Positions 16,348 through 26,883 of a stretch of DNA of 54,350 bases are shown here, piece by piece. This DNA is from Actinomycetes bacterium (GTDB taxonomy: Bacteria; Actinomycetota; CALGFH01). The stretch's first letter is position 1. Each line of letters begins with the position of its first letter. The stretch spans positions 1 to 54,350 of the forward strand of contig DASYUT010000106.1 in the NCBI GenBank assembly GCA_036000965.1, given 5' to 3'. The notes beneath the pieces were generated by a model. The model ran no database searches. It was not told where the DNA came from and saw nothing but the letters and a program-made list of their open reading frames with translations. Both the position numbers and the translations under genes were made by a program.

Positions 16348-19300
16348 TCAGAGCCTGGGGGCGCGGTCGGCCGGCTCCGCCGCCGGCTGGGCCGGCCCGG
16401 AGGCACGGCCTTCGGAGTCGGAGGCGACCCTGCGAGCCGGCGTGGCACGGGTCGCGCGGCCGTTGGCGGCGGCCCGGTCGGGTGGCGGGAAGCCTCGGGC
16501 CGGGAAGCCAGGGGGCGGAGGCCGCCGCGGCAGCCCTGGTTCGGCAGGCGGGGGCGTGCCCCGCCCGGCCCGCAGCCGGTGCCCCACGAGCAGGGCGAGG
16601 GCGAGCAGCGCCCAGGCGCCCAGCGCGACGCCCGAGTGGACGAGCAGGCGGTCGGTCGAGCCCGCCGCCGGGTCCTCGGGCCACATAGCGGGCAGGTCGG
16701 GTACGGGCTGCGGGCGCAGCGCCTCGGCCGGAACGAGCCCGGCCTTCACCGCGACCATCCCGATGGGGGCGAGCCGGGCCGAGCCCTCCCGGTCCACCTC
16801 GATGACGACCCGCTCGAACGCCTGCCGGACGACGCCTGGCGCGGTCGGGCGCGGGCGGGAGACCGGGCTGCCGTAGCGCGCGTCCGCCGCCTGCCACACC
16901 ACGGGGTCGGCGGTCTCAACGGGCGCGCCGAGGTAGAAGCGGGCGATCCTCGGGTCGGTGAGCAACTGCCGCCGCACCTGGACGCTGGCATCAGGTCCGG
17001 TCTCGGGCTGCGGCATGCCGCTCGCGGCGAGCAGCGTGGGCACGTTGTGGGCGAGTTGCGCGACCAGCCTGACCGGCCGGACCACCTTCGGGCCCCCGTC
17101 CGCACCGCCCACGGTGCCGAGGACCATCGTGTCGAATGCCTGCAGGGTCCGACCGCTCGTCCGCCACGACCGGCTGAGCGGGCGGCCGATCATGGACTTG
17201 CCGCCGATCGCCTGGTAGCCGGAGAAGAACTGGCCCGCGTCGTCGTCTACCACGGGGAAGCCGCCGCAGCTGGAGCCGACGGCGTTCTCGAACACCCCAC
17301 CGGGGATCAGCAGCAGGTCCGCCACCCGGCTGGTCGACGGCTGGCTCACCTGCCACAGCTCGACGCTCCCGTGGCTCCGGCTCGGGACGGCTGCGATCGG
17401 CTTGCCCTCGGCCCGCAGCCAGCCGGCCAACCCGGCCGACATCGTCCCCCGCCCCGCGGCCACGTCGTCGGCCCGGAGCAGGAAGTAGCGGACGCCGTGG
17501 GCGAGGGCGGCCGGGCCGCTCGAGAACTCGGTCACCCGGCGCTCGTCGATCGTGAACAGGTCCGGGTCGGCCGGGCTGGACCCGTTCAGCACCGAGCAGG
17601 ACGGTGTCTCGCCGGCCACAAGCTTGCTGATCCGGGCGAGCGCGTCGTCGGGCTGTCCGTAGCGCCCGCTCCAGCCCGACCCGGCGAGCACAAGCAGCCC
17701 GACCACGAGCACGGGCGCGGCCAGCGCCGAGATTCGTCCGAGCACGACGCGCCCGCCGGCGAGCCGGGCCCGGGCCGCCTCGAACCCGAGCACGACCGCG
17801 GCGGTCGCCCCCGGCAGCAGGTAGGTCATCCAGGTCTCGTCGAGGGCGCCGCCCGCGAGGAGCAGCATCCCGGCCACGGCGCCGGCCAGATTCCAGGCGA
17901 GCACGAAGAGCCGGGCGCGGTCGGACCGCCAGCGCCACAGGGCGGCCAGCGTGGGCAGGGCCAGCGCGAGCACGGCCACGGTGGCGAGGTCGCGTGGTAC
18001 GGCCAGGGAGAGCGGCCTGCCGAGCGGCAGGGGCCGGTCCGGTCGTACGAGGTGGACGAGCGCGGCCAGCCGGCGCAGCAAGGCCAGGCCTGCGTCGGCA
18101 CCGCCCGGGTCGGCGGTGAGTGCCCAGGCCGCGTAGGCCGACCAGAACCAGGCGCCGGTCAGCAGGGCGGCCAGCGCCCGGCCGGCGAAGGGCTCGGGTC
18201 GGCCGCGGGCGAGCACGCCGAACACCACCGGCACGACCAGCAGGACCACGGTCCGGCCGTCCGCGAGCAGGGCGACCCCCGAGGCGAGGCCGACGACCGG
18301 CACGTATACCGCTGCCGGCCGGTCGCGGAGCAGCCAGGCCAGCCAGAGGGCGAGCAGCCCGGCCAGCAGCCCCAGGGCCTCGACGGTCACCATCCGTCCG
18401 GCACCGACCAGGACCGGGTCGAGGGCGGCGACCAGGGCGGCGGCAAGGCCGACCAGGAAGCGGAGCATCCCGTCCTGCGCCGGATCGGTGAGGGCCAGCA
18501 CGAGCAGCGCGAGCACCCCGATCGCCAGGGCGAGGCAGACGCTGGACACCAGCCGGCCCTGGTGGATCGATGGGACCACCTCACCGGTCGCACGCCCGGT
18601 GAGCGAGAGCCAGGCGCCGTGGAGGGCGAACGGGAGCGGAGGCTGGTCCAGCACGGGCTCACCGCGCCACGCCAGCCCGCCCGCACGGGCCACGTTGCGG
18701 GCCACCTGGACGGCGGCTGCCTCGCTGGCACTCGCGTCCGGACTGCGGTCGGCGTACAGCGCCGAGACCAGGAAGGCGACGGCGGCGACCAGGATGGCGG
18801 CGGCGACCCGCGCGAGCCCCGGGCCTGGGGCAGGCCGGCGGTCCGGAGCCCGCCGCGGCCGGGGGGCCGCCGGGTCGGTCCGGCCGGCTGCGGCTCGTGA
18901 GGGCACCACCACGCCCGGCGCGGGCGGCGCGCCCGGCGCGGGCGGCGCGCCCAGCGCGGGCGGCGTTCCCGGCGCTGCCCGTGTTCCGGGCGGCTCCGGC
19001 GTTCCCGGCGTGGCCCGTGTTCCCGGCGGGGGCGGTGTTCCCGGCGGGGGCGGTGTTCCCGGCGGGGGCGGTGTTCCCGGCGGAGGCGGTGTTCCCGGCG
19101 GAGGAGGCCAGGGATCGAGCTCGGCGGGTCGCGCGCCCGCCTCCCGGCTGGCAACGGGCGGCCAGGGCTCCAGCTCCCCGGGACGGGCTCTCCGGCTCGG
19201 CACGGACCGCGGTCCTGGTCCGGGGCGGGGCGCCGGGCCCGCCGGAGCCAGTCCTGCCCCGCCTTCGGAGCCGGTGTCCGGCGGTCCCCCTGGGGTCGGC

Positions 19301-20736
19301 AGGTCTGGCGGTCCCCCTGGGGTGGGCGGGCCCGGCGGTCCCCCTGGGATCGGCAGACCCGGCGTTGGCGGCAGCAGGTCGCGGCCTGGGCCGAGCCGGA
19401 TCTGCCCGCCCGCCGGCCCCAGCTCTGGGTCCTGCTGCCCCTCGGACGCGCCCGAAGGCGGCGCCTGCGACCGCGTGGCAGCCTGCGGACGGGGCGGGAC
19501 AGCGTCCGAGGGCCAGGCCTGCGGGCGCGCCACGTCCGATGCGTACGGCCGGACCTGCGGGCCAGGAGAGCGGGCGGCGTCGCCCGGGTCGGGCACCGGT
19601 GGCGGCGTCCCCGCGCGCTCCCCTGCCGGCCGTGACCGTGCGGGGGGCGGCGCGGGCGCCGCCCCATGGGGCGGCGCGGGCGCCGCCCCATGGGGCGGCG
19701 CGGGGGGCGGCCCATGGGGCTCCCCGGCGTGCGCCGGCAAGGTGGGCGTGAACCAGTCCGCCTCCGCCAGCCTGGACGGCCGCCTCGCGGTCGCACCGAA
19801 CCAGTCGTCCACCTGCGGAACCGGTCCCTGATCCCCGGGGACAGGCCTGGGTGGAGCACCATCCTGGGAGGGGCTGGCGGCCCCAGGGGTGGACCCGGGC
19901 GGAGCGGCACCCGCTGAGGGGGGCTCCGGCGAGGGCGGCGGCACCTCCGCGGTTTGGCCGCGCCGCAACGGCGCGACGGCTCCGTGCGGAGCATCGGGTG
20001 GCGCGAGCGGAGGGACGGCCGAGGCTCCCGACTCGGCGGGGAGCCCGTCGCGTCCAGCGAGTGGCTGGTCCGGCGGCCCGGGTCCGCCGGGGGCCTCCGG
20101 CGCCGTGGAGGCCCGGGGCCACTCGGGCGCCGCGGACTGTGCGGGCGCCGGGGGCTCGGCGGGCGCTCTCGGTGCCGCGGTCATCTTCGGCGGGGCGGGG
20201 GCCTTCGGCGGCGCGGGGGCCCTCGGCGGCGCGGGCGCCTTCGGCGGGGCGGTCATCTTCGGCGCGGCGGGCGGCCTCGGCGGGCCAGGGGCCCTCGGCG
20301 GGGCGGGCGCCTTCGGCGGGCTGGGGGCCGGCCGCGGCTCACCGCGGCGGGCCGGGCCGCTGCCGGCGTTGCCCCTCCAGCGCCCACCGGCGGGGACGAC
20401 CAGCTCCCTGGACAGGTCGTGGAGCTGGAAGGGGCGCCGCAGGAGCACGCAGGCCGCGTCGCCCTCGAACGAGTCGTCCTGCTCGCCGGTGAGGAGCAGG
20501 ATCACGATGCGGCCGGAGAACTCCTCGCGGACCGCGGCGTACGCGTCCCACCGAGAGCCGCGTGGGAAGTCGAGCACGACCGTGTCCCGGCCCGGGTTGA
20601 GCTCGCCCGGCTGGTCGTCCGGACGCTCGAGCTGGATCACCCGGTCCTCGTCGGGGAGCAGGGTCCGCAGCGCGACGGTGAGACCGGCGTCCCGCGTGAA
20701 CAGCACGATCCGCCTAGCGATACGGCCAGCCACCAA
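16348..20736 (-). CDS. 1462-residue fusion: receiver-like domain, long Pro-rich region, GT-C/PMT-like membrane domain
   Basis: Start TTG 20736 (GTG 20733 is equally close) after a GGAGGGG-rich site. Residues 1-115 look like a degenerate receiver: RIVLFTRD, TVVLDFPRG, GRIVILLLTGEQDD and VLLRRPFQLHDLS, with Arg where the active Lys of LLKPF should be. Residues about 120-630 are low-complexity Pro/Ala/Gly with several DNA-level tandem repeats (PPKAP, APAPPHG, GTPPPP). From about 636 a multi-spanning domain follows. Its first loop, SASEAAAVQVARNVARAGG then LDQPPLPFALHGAWLSLTG, resembles ArnT/PMT (GT39, GT83) glycosyltransferases using polyprenyl donors. A soluble part (about 985-1365), a last helix (about 1370-1388) and another Pro-rich tail complete it. 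It is probably a membrane glycosyltransferase with a cytosolic sensor-like head; this is inference. Confidence 0.7.
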   Translation of the reverse strand: MVAGRIARRIVLFTRDAGLTVALRTLLPDEDRVIQLERPDDQPGELNPGRDTVVLDFPRGSRWDAYAAVREEFSGRIVILLLTGEQDDSFEGDAACVLLRRPFQLHDLSRELVVPAGGRWRGNAGSGPARRGEPRPAPSPPKAPAPPRAPGPPRPPAAPKMTAPPKAPAPPRAPAPPKAPAPPKMTAAPRAPAEPPAPAQSAAPEWPRASTAPEAPGGPGPPDQPLAGRDGLPAESGASAVPPLAPPDAPHGAVAPLRRGQTAEVPPPSPEPPSAGAAPPGSTPGAASPSQDGAPPRPVPGDQGPVPQVDDWFGATARRPSRLAEADWFTPTLPAHAGEPHGPPPAPPHGAAPAPPHGAAPAPPPARSRPAGERAGTPPPVPDPGDAARSPGPQVRPYASDVARPQAWPSDAVPPRPQAATRSQAPPSGASEGQQDPELGPAGGQIRLGPGRDLLPPTPGLPIPGGPPGPPTPGGPPDLPTPGGPPDTGSEGGAGLAPAGPAPRPGPGPRSVPSRRARPGELEPWPPVASREAGARPAELDPWPPPPGTPPPPGTPPPPGTPPPPGTPPPPGTRATPGTPEPPGTRAAPGTPPALGAPPAPGAPPAPGVVVPSRAAAGRTDPAAPRPRRAPDRRPAPGPGLARVAAAILVAAVAFLVSALYADRSPDASASEAAAVQVARNVARAGGLAWRGEPVLDQPPLPFALHGAWLSLTGRATGEVVPSIHQGRLVSSVCLALAIGVLALLVLALTDPAQDGMLRFLVGLAAALVAALDPVLVGAGRMVTVEALGLLAGLLALWLAWLLRDRPAAVYVPVVGLASGVALLADGRTVVLLVVPVVFGVLARGRPEPFAGRALAALLTGAWFWSAYAAWALTADPGGADAGLALLRRLAALVHLVRPDRPLPLGRPLSLAVPRDLATVAVLALALPTLAALWRWRSDRARLFVLAWNLAGAVAGMLLLAGGALDETWMTYLLPGATAAVVLGFEAARARLAGGRVVLGRISALAAPVLVVGLLVLAGSGWSGRYGQPDDALARISKLVAGETPSCSVLNGSSPADPDLFTIDERRVTEFSSGPAALAHGVRYFLLRADDVAAGRGTMSAGLAGWLRAEGKPIAAVPSRSHGSVELWQVSQPSTSRVADLLLIPGGVFENAVGSSCGGFPVVDDDAGQFFSGYQAIGGKSMIGRPLSRSWRTSGRTLQAFDTMVLGTVGGADGGPKVVRPVRLVAQLAHNVPTLLAASGMPQPETGPDASVQVRRQLLTDPRIARFYLGAPVETADPVVWQAADARYGSPVSRPRPTAPGVVRQAFERVVIEVDREGSARLAPIGMVAVKAGLVPAEALRPQPVPDLPAMWPEDPAAGSTDRLLVHSGVALGAWALLALALLVGHRLRAGRGTPPPAEPGLPRRPPPPGFPARGFPPPDRAAANGRATRATPARRVASDSEGRASGPAQPAAEPADRAPRL
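19018..19103. repeat. 18-nt in-frame tandem repeat (five copies) coding for GTPPPP
   Basis: The unit GTGTTCCCGGCGGGGGCG is repeated almost exactly five times, giving the GTPPPP-type repeat at about residues 545-573 of the fusion protein. Further in-frame repeats occur in the same linker: 27-nt units at 19283-19360, a 21-nt unit with CCCCATGGGGCGGCG at 19640-19715 and PPKAP/PPRAP units at 20190-20330. Near-identity at DNA level suggests recent expansion by slippage. Confidence 0.8.
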
Positions 20737-21062
20737 CGATCACCCCCCCTCCCACCTCCGGCGCCCAGGCTGGTGAGGCCCTGAGGGACGAGGAACCGGC
20801 GGTCACCGGCTGGCCGGCGGTGGGAGGACCCGACGGGCGGGCGCCCTGGCAAGGCATCGGCGAGCTCGCACTGCGCTCCTCCATCGTCCATCGTCCTGGG
20901 GGGCGCGCTGCACGACAGCACCGCGTCCCTGGATCCGGCCGACACGCCAGCTCGCAAGGGCGCAGCATGAGACCGGTACGAACGGGGCCGTATCTTCTCC
21001 CCTAGCTCCGCCCTTGCGCCATTTCCGGTCGAAAGGTACGAAGACGTCGGGACTTCGCCGAG
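20737..21062. other. Intergenic region, 326 bases, between the fusion gene and the HIT gene
   Basis: No gene is recognisable. Because both neighbours are on the minus strand, it holds the 3' end of the HIT/thrS transcript and the promoter of the fusion gene. GGTACGAA occurs twice (about 20971 and 21036). A less GC-rich part spans 20970-21050. Confidence 0.45.
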
Positions 21063-21560
21063 CTACGCGGGCGGCGCGAAGTGGGGGCGGAGCTTCTCGT
21101 AGGTCTCCTCCAGCAGCTCGGGAAGGACCTTGGTCTGGCCCACGATCGGCATGAAGTTGGTGTCCCCGCCCCAGCGCGGGACCAGGTGCAGATGGACGTG
21201 GTCGGCGACGCCCGCCCCGGCCACCTGGCCGAGGTTCATGCCCAGGTTGAAGCCGTGCGGCCCGGCCTCGGCCTTCAGCGCCCGGATGGCGGTGCCGGTC
21301 ATGGCCATCAGCTCCGACAGCTCCTCAAGGGTGAGGTCGGAGTACTCGCCGACGTGGCGGAACGGCATGACCATGAGGTGGCCTGGGTTGTACGGGAACG
21401 AGTTGAGGATCGCGAACACGAGCTCGCCCCGGCCCAGGATGTGGTTGGCCCGGTCGTCGCCCTGGGCCGGCAGCTCGCAGAACACGCAGCCGCGCCCGGT
21501 GTCGTCCCCCTGGCGGATGTAGGCCATCCGCCAGGGGGTCCAGAGGCGCTCGGCCGTCAC
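21063..21560 (-). CDS. HIT-family nucleotide hydrolase/phosphorylase (Ap4A phosphorylase-like)
   Basis: 165 residues. The histidine triad is clear: HVHLHLVPRW near residue 122, preceded by LNSFPYNPGHLMVMPFRHV, the standard first half of the HIT fold. CVFCEL near the N-terminus supplies a possible zinc site. The start MTAERLWTPWRMAYI is typical of the actinobacterial protein encoded beside thrS, related to mycobacterial Rv2613c, which phosphorolyses Ap4A. Its GTG start overlaps the thrS stop as GTGA, so the two are translationally coupled. Ap4A is a by-product of aminoacyl-tRNA synthetases, which makes the pairing sensible. Confidence 0.93.
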   Translation of the reverse strand: MTAERLWTPWRMAYIRQGDDTGRGCVFCELPAQGDDRANHILGRGELVFAILNSFPYNPGHLMVMPFRHVGEYSDLTLEELSELMAMTGTAIRALKAEAGPHGFNLGMNLGQVAGAGVADHVHLHLVPRWGGDTNFMPIVGQTKVLPELLEETYEKLRPHFAPPA

Positions 21561-23584
21561 GGCGCGCCGGCCTCCGCCTCCGCAGCCTCCGCAGCTGCCT
21601 CAGCGACCGCCGCAGCCTCAGCGACCGCCGCAGCCGCAGCCGCAGCCGCCGGGGGCGGCGGAGGCAGGGTCGGCGAGGTGGCCTTGGCGTCCACCTCGGC
21701 GGTGACGTGCGCCACGAACTCGGCGAGTGGGACGCCCCGCCGCTCGGTGCCGTCCAGGATGCGGACGCTGACCGCCCCGGCCGCCTCGTCGCGGTCGCCG
21801 AGCACCAGGATGTAGGGCACTTTCGCCAGCTGGGCGTCGCGGACCTTGGCCTGCATGCGGCCGGACGAGTCGTCGATCTCGGGCCGCAGGCCGGCCGCGC
21901 GCAGGGCACCGGCCACGCTCGTCGCATACACGAGGTGGCGGTCGGCGATCGGCACGATCCGGGCCTGGACCGGCGCGAGCCAGGTCGGCAGCGCCCCGGC
22001 GTAGTGCTCGATGAGGATGCCGAGGAACCGCTCGACCGAGCCGAACAGCGCCCGGTGGATCATGAACGGGCGGTGACGGGTGTTGTCGGTGCCGGTGTAC
22101 TCGATGCCGAACCGCTGCGGGAGCTGGAAGTCGACCTGGAGCGTCGCCATCTGCCAGCGCCGGCCGATGGCGTCGCGGACGTGCACGTCGATCTTTGGCG
22201 CGTAGAACGCGCCTTCACCCTCGGCGACGACATAGGGGACGCCGCTGGTGTCGAGCGCCGCGCGCAGGGCGGCCTCGGCCTCGTCCCACTCCTCCGGCGC
22301 GCCGACGAACTTCTCCGGCCGGGTGGCCAGCTCGGCCTCGAAGTCGGTGAGGCCGAAGGTCCGCAGCAACCGGAGCACGAAGTCGAGAAGGCTGGCCAGC
22401 TCGGGGCCGAGCTGTTCGCGGGTGCAGAAGATGTGGGAGTCGTCCTGGGTGAAGCCACGCGCGCGGGCGAGACCGTGGAGGACCCCTGAGCGCTCGAAGC
22501 GGTACACGGTCCCGAACTCGAACAGCCGCAGCGGCAGCTCCCGGTAGGAGCGGCCACGGGACCGGTAGATCAGGATGTGCATCGGGCAGTTCATCGGCTT
22601 CGGGTAGTAACGGGCGCCCTCCATCTCCATGGGCGGGTACATGCCCTCGGCGTACCACTGCAGGTGCCCGGAGATCTCGAACAGCGTCGACCGGGCGATG
22701 TGCGGGGTCGAGACGAAGGAGTAGCCGGCGGCCTCGTGCTCGGCCCGGGAGTAGTCCTCCATGAGCTTTCGGATGAGCCCGCCCTTGGGATGGAACACGG
22801 GCAGCCCGCTGCCGATCTCGGGCGGGAAGTGGAACAGGTCGAGCTCGACCCCGAGGCGGCGGTGGTCGCGGCGCTCGGCCTCCTCCACCCGGTGCAGGTG
22901 CTCGGCCAGGGCAGCCTCGGACTCCCACGCGGTGCCGTAGATCCGCTGGAGCTGCTGGCGCTGCTCGTCGCCGCGCCAGTAGGCGCCGGCGCTGCGCAGC
23001 AGCTTGAACGCCGGGATGGCGCGGGTGCTCGGCACGTGCGGCCCCCGGCAGAGGTCGACCCAGCCGTCGTTGCGGTAGACCGACACGGCCGGTCCGGCCC
23101 CCTCGGCCTCGTCCACCGCCTCGATGATCTCCCGCTTGTAGGGCTGGTCGGCGAACAGCCGGAGCCCCTCCTCCCGGGACAGCTCGCCGCGCCGGAAGGG
23201 CTGGCCCTCGGCGACGATCTCGCGCATGCGGGCCTCGATGCGCTCGAGATCGTCGGGGGTGAACGGCTCGGGAACGTCGAAGTCGTAGTAGAAGCCGTCC
23301 TCGATCGGCGGCCCGATCGCGTACCTGGCGCCCGGATACAGGCCGGTCACGGCCTGGGCGAGCACGTGGGCGGCGGAGTGGCGCAGGACCGCCCGACCCT
23401 CCTCGCTGGCCGCGGGCAGCGGCGCCACCGCGGCATCGTGGTCGATGCCGCGGCTGAGGTCCCAGGGCTCCCCGTCGACCAGCGCAGCGGCGGCACCCGT
23501 GGTGTCCAGCAGCTCGGCCGGGGTCGTGCCGGCAGGGACCTGCCGTACCGAGCCGTCGGGGAGCTTGACCTGGATGTCGTGCAC
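21557..23584 (-). CDS. thrS: Threonyl-tRNA synthetase with Ala-rich C-terminal extension
   Basis: 675 residues from GTG 23584, with AGGAGG upstream. The domains are in the usual order: TGS (1-60), editing-type second additional domain with HSAAHVLAQAV near 69 and the C-containing motif of VDLCRGPH, class II catalytic core (motif 2 and zinc residues in MNCPMHILIYRSRGRSYRELPLRL, FTQDDSHIFC, YYPKPMNCP) and the anticodon-binding domain ending near 630. The last 45 or so residues are P/A/E-rich (PPPPP, then AAAVAEAA repeats), encoded by GC-rich near-repeats and not part of the usual enzyme. It charges tRNA-Thr. It is cotranscribed with the HIT gene. Confidence 0.96.
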   Translation of the reverse strand: MHDIQVKLPDGSVRQVPAGTTPAELLDTTGAAAALVDGEPWDLSRGIDHDAAVAPLPAASEEGRAVLRHSAAHVLAQAVTGLYPGARYAIGPPIEDGFYYDFDVPEPFTPDDLERIEARMREIVAEGQPFRRGELSREEGLRLFADQPYKREIIEAVDEAEGAGPAVSVYRNDGWVDLCRGPHVPSTRAIPAFKLLRSAGAYWRGDEQRQQLQRIYGTAWESEAALAEHLHRVEEAERRDHRRLGVELDLFHFPPEIGSGLPVFHPKGGLIRKLMEDYSRAEHEAAGYSFVSTPHIARSTLFEISGHLQWYAEGMYPPMEMEGARYYPKPMNCPMHILIYRSRGRSYRELPLRLFEFGTVYRFERSGVLHGLARARGFTQDDSHIFCTREQLGPELASLLDFVLRLLRTFGLTDFEAELATRPEKFVGAPEEWDEAEAALRAALDTSGVPYVVAEGEGAFYAPKIDVHVRDAIGRRWQMATLQVDFQLPQRFGIEYTGTDNTRHRPFMIHRALFGSVERFLGILIEHYAGALPTWLAPVQARIVPIADRHLVYATSVAGALRAAGLRPEIDDSSGRMQAKVRDAQLAKVPYILVLGDRDEAAGAVSVRILDGTERRGVPLAEFVAHVTAEVDAKATSPTLPPPPPAAAAAAAAVAEAAAVAEAAAEAAEAEAGAP

Positions 23585-23898
23585 GCGGGTGCCTCCTGCC
23601 TGGACGAATTGGCGATGGCCGATGATACGCCAGCCCTTCCGCCCGACCGTCGCGAATTTCGCCGCCTCGCAGCCGCGAGCCGGTGACGGCCCAATCTACA
23701 GAGCCTCGCCCCATCGGGGTGACATCGTCCACGGCGCGACATGGCAGGTTGAGCAGCCCTTCGGCGGGACGGGCACTGTCACCCTGGATCGCGAACGTCT
23801 GTAGGGGGGCCGGTCGTGGGGGCCGGTCGTGGGGAACCGGTCGTGGGGGGCCGTCGTGGGGGCCGGTCGTGGGGAACCGGTCGCCGGTGACCGCCCGA
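23585..23898. other. Intergenic region, 314 bases: thrS leader plus tandem repeat
   Basis: The thrS-proximal part (23585-23800) must hold its promoter. I see no T-box-like specifier or antiterminator. The distal part is the repeat array at 23804-23883. Confidence 0.5.
23804..23883. repeat. Tandem repeat of a 14-nt unit, about six copies
   Basis: Units of the type GGGGCCGGTCGTGG and GGAACCGGTCGTGG alternate; the pair GGCCGGTCGTGGGGAACCGG occurs twice. The array lies between the stop of the NlpC/P60 gene and the thrS leader. Confidence 0.75.
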
Positions 23899-25371
23899 TC
23901 AGGGGGACCCAGTCGTGGTCGGCCCGGCCACCGCCGCCGTGGTGGTGGGTGCCGCGGTGGTGGGTGCCGCCGCCGTGGTGGCGGGTGCCGCCGTGGTGGC
24001 GGGTGCCGCCGTGGTGGGCGGCACCGTCGTCGGCGGCGCCGTGGTCGTCGGCGGCTTGGTGGTCGTGGGCGGCGCGGTCGTCTTCGGCGGGGCGGTCGTC
24101 TTCGGCGGGGCCGTGGTCCTCGGCGGGGCCGTGGTCCTCGGCGGCGCGGTCGTCGGCGGCCGCGTCGTCATCGGCGGCGGCGGTGGTGGTGGTGGCGGCG
24201 GGCCGGGCGGGATGACAATCGTCGGCGGCGGCGTCACACCCGACCTGGTGACCGCGGGCACGACCCGGACCGCGCCGATGTAGCCCGACCGCCAGATCGA
24301 CGCGATCTTCACGACGTCGCCGGTGTGGGGCGCATGGACCATGAGCCCGCGGCCGACGTACATGCCGACGTGGTGGATGGTGGACGGCCTCGTCACGTCG
24401 TCGGCGAAGAACACGAGGTCCCCAGGCAGCAGGCTGCCCACGTCGAGGTAGGTGCCGGCCCCCCACTGGGCGCGGGAGACCCGCGGGATGCCGATGCCGG
24501 CCGCCCGGTAGGAGGACATGGTCAGGCCCGAGCAGTCGAACCGGTCCGGCCCGCTCGCCCCCCACAGGTACGGGTCGCCGAGCTGGGCGAGGGCGTACCG
24601 GACGGCCCGCTGGGCGGCCGGTGCGGGCTGGAAGTACGCCCCGCCCAGGGCGCCCCGGCCACCCGCGCCGGCGGCGAAGAACGCGAAGGCGGCCCGGCGG
24701 GCCGACTCGTCCAGGCGCTGCGCGGCCGTCAGGGCGCCGGCGAGCTCCTGGTCCATCCCGGCCAGGGTCGCCTGGAGCTGGCCGGCCAGCGTCTTGATGC
24801 GGGCCCGCTGCGCCGTGATGCTGTCGGCGACCTTCTTCTGCTCGGCCAGGTGGGCGTCGGTCTGCGCCTTCACCGAGTCGAGGGCTGCCTTGGCCTTGCG
24901 CACGTCGTCGAGGGTGGCAACCTGTGCCTCGAGCACCGACCGCTGCAGGGGGATGCGGTTGAGGGCCTCGGCCAGGTCGGGGGAGCCGACGAACTCCGAG
25001 ACCACGTTGCCCGGGCCCGCGATGTAGGTGGCCCTGGCCTGCTCGTCGAGCCGCCGCTGGGCTCGTGCCAGCTCGGCCTGGACCTCGCGCTGGCGCCGCT
25101 GCAACGCGGCGAGCTGCCGCCTCAGCCCCGCCTGGCGGTCGGTCGTCTCGTTGAGCTGCTCGGTCAGGCGCTCGATGGTGGCGTGCTGCTCGTCGAGCTG
25201 GGCTTGGACCTGCTTGGCCCTCTGGGTGAGCTGGCTCACGTCGCGGGGGACCGCGATGGCGGCGACGCCCTGCACGAGCAGGGCCATGAGCACGGTGACG
25301 ACCAGGACGAGCCGAGCGCTGCGTCCCGCCGCTCCGACGCAAGGGTCTGGCGTAGCGCCGCCTTTGGACAC
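23899..25371 (-). CDS. RipA-like NlpC/P60 peptidoglycan endopeptidase with Thr/Pro-rich tail
   Basis: 490 residues if started at GTG 25371, which has GAGAGGGGG upstream; the open frame reaches 25437 without better support. A signal peptide (about 20-42) is followed by a long coiled coil (about 45-230, rich in Q/E/R/L) and an NlpC/P60 domain (about 255-370). The catalytic Cys is in DRFDCSGLT, the His in TIHHVGMYVG and the third residue in MVHAPHTG. The tail is a mucin-like TTAPP repeat of about 100 residues with DNA-level repeats. Proteins of this design cut the D-Glu-mDAP bond during cell separation, and the coiled coil usually keeps the enzyme inactive until an activator binds. It is a probable housekeeping cell-wall enzyme. 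Confidence 0.92.
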   Translation of the reverse strand: MSKGGATPDPCVGAAGRSARLVLVVTVLMALLVQGVAAIAVPRDVSQLTQRAKQVQAQLDEQHATIERLTEQLNETTDRQAGLRRQLAALQRRQREVQAELARAQRRLDEQARATYIAGPGNVVSEFVGSPDLAEALNRIPLQRSVLEAQVATLDDVRKAKAALDSVKAQTDAHLAEQKKVADSITAQRARIKTLAGQLQATLAGMDQELAGALTAAQRLDESARRAAFAFFAAGAGGRGALGGAYFQPAPAAQRAVRYALAQLGDPYLWGASGPDRFDCSGLTMSSYRAAGIGIPRVSRAQWGAGTYLDVGSLLPGDLVFFADDVTRPSTIHHVGMYVGRGLMVHAPHTGDVVKIASIWRSGYIGAVRVVPAVTRSGVTPPPTIVIPPGPPPPPPPPPPMTTRPPTTAPPRTTAPPRTTAPPKTTAPPKTTAPPTTTKPPTTTAPPTTVPPTTAAPATTAAPATTAAAPTTAAPTTTAAVAGPTTTGSP

Positions 25372-25469
25372 GTTCGCCCCCTCTCGCCGGACCAGAGGGC
25401 ATAGTACCCGGTTCTGCTTAGTACTGACTCCGTACAACTACGGAGGACGGTGCCGTGAGCTCCCGACGT

Positions 25470-26873
<1,404 letters not shown>

Positions 26874-26883
26874 AGTTCTCCTC

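Noticed and set aside
23585-23800. T-box riboswitch upstream of thrS
   Set aside because: No conserved T-box sequence or terminator/antiterminator pair could be recognised.
23696-25402. Long open frames antisense or out of frame to the NlpC/P60, thrS, malic enzyme, VirD4-like and dehydrogenase genes
   Set aside because: They give Arg/Pro/Gly- or Ala/Val/Gly-rich products with no domain, and arise from strong GC3 bias; the genes they oppose have clear motifs.
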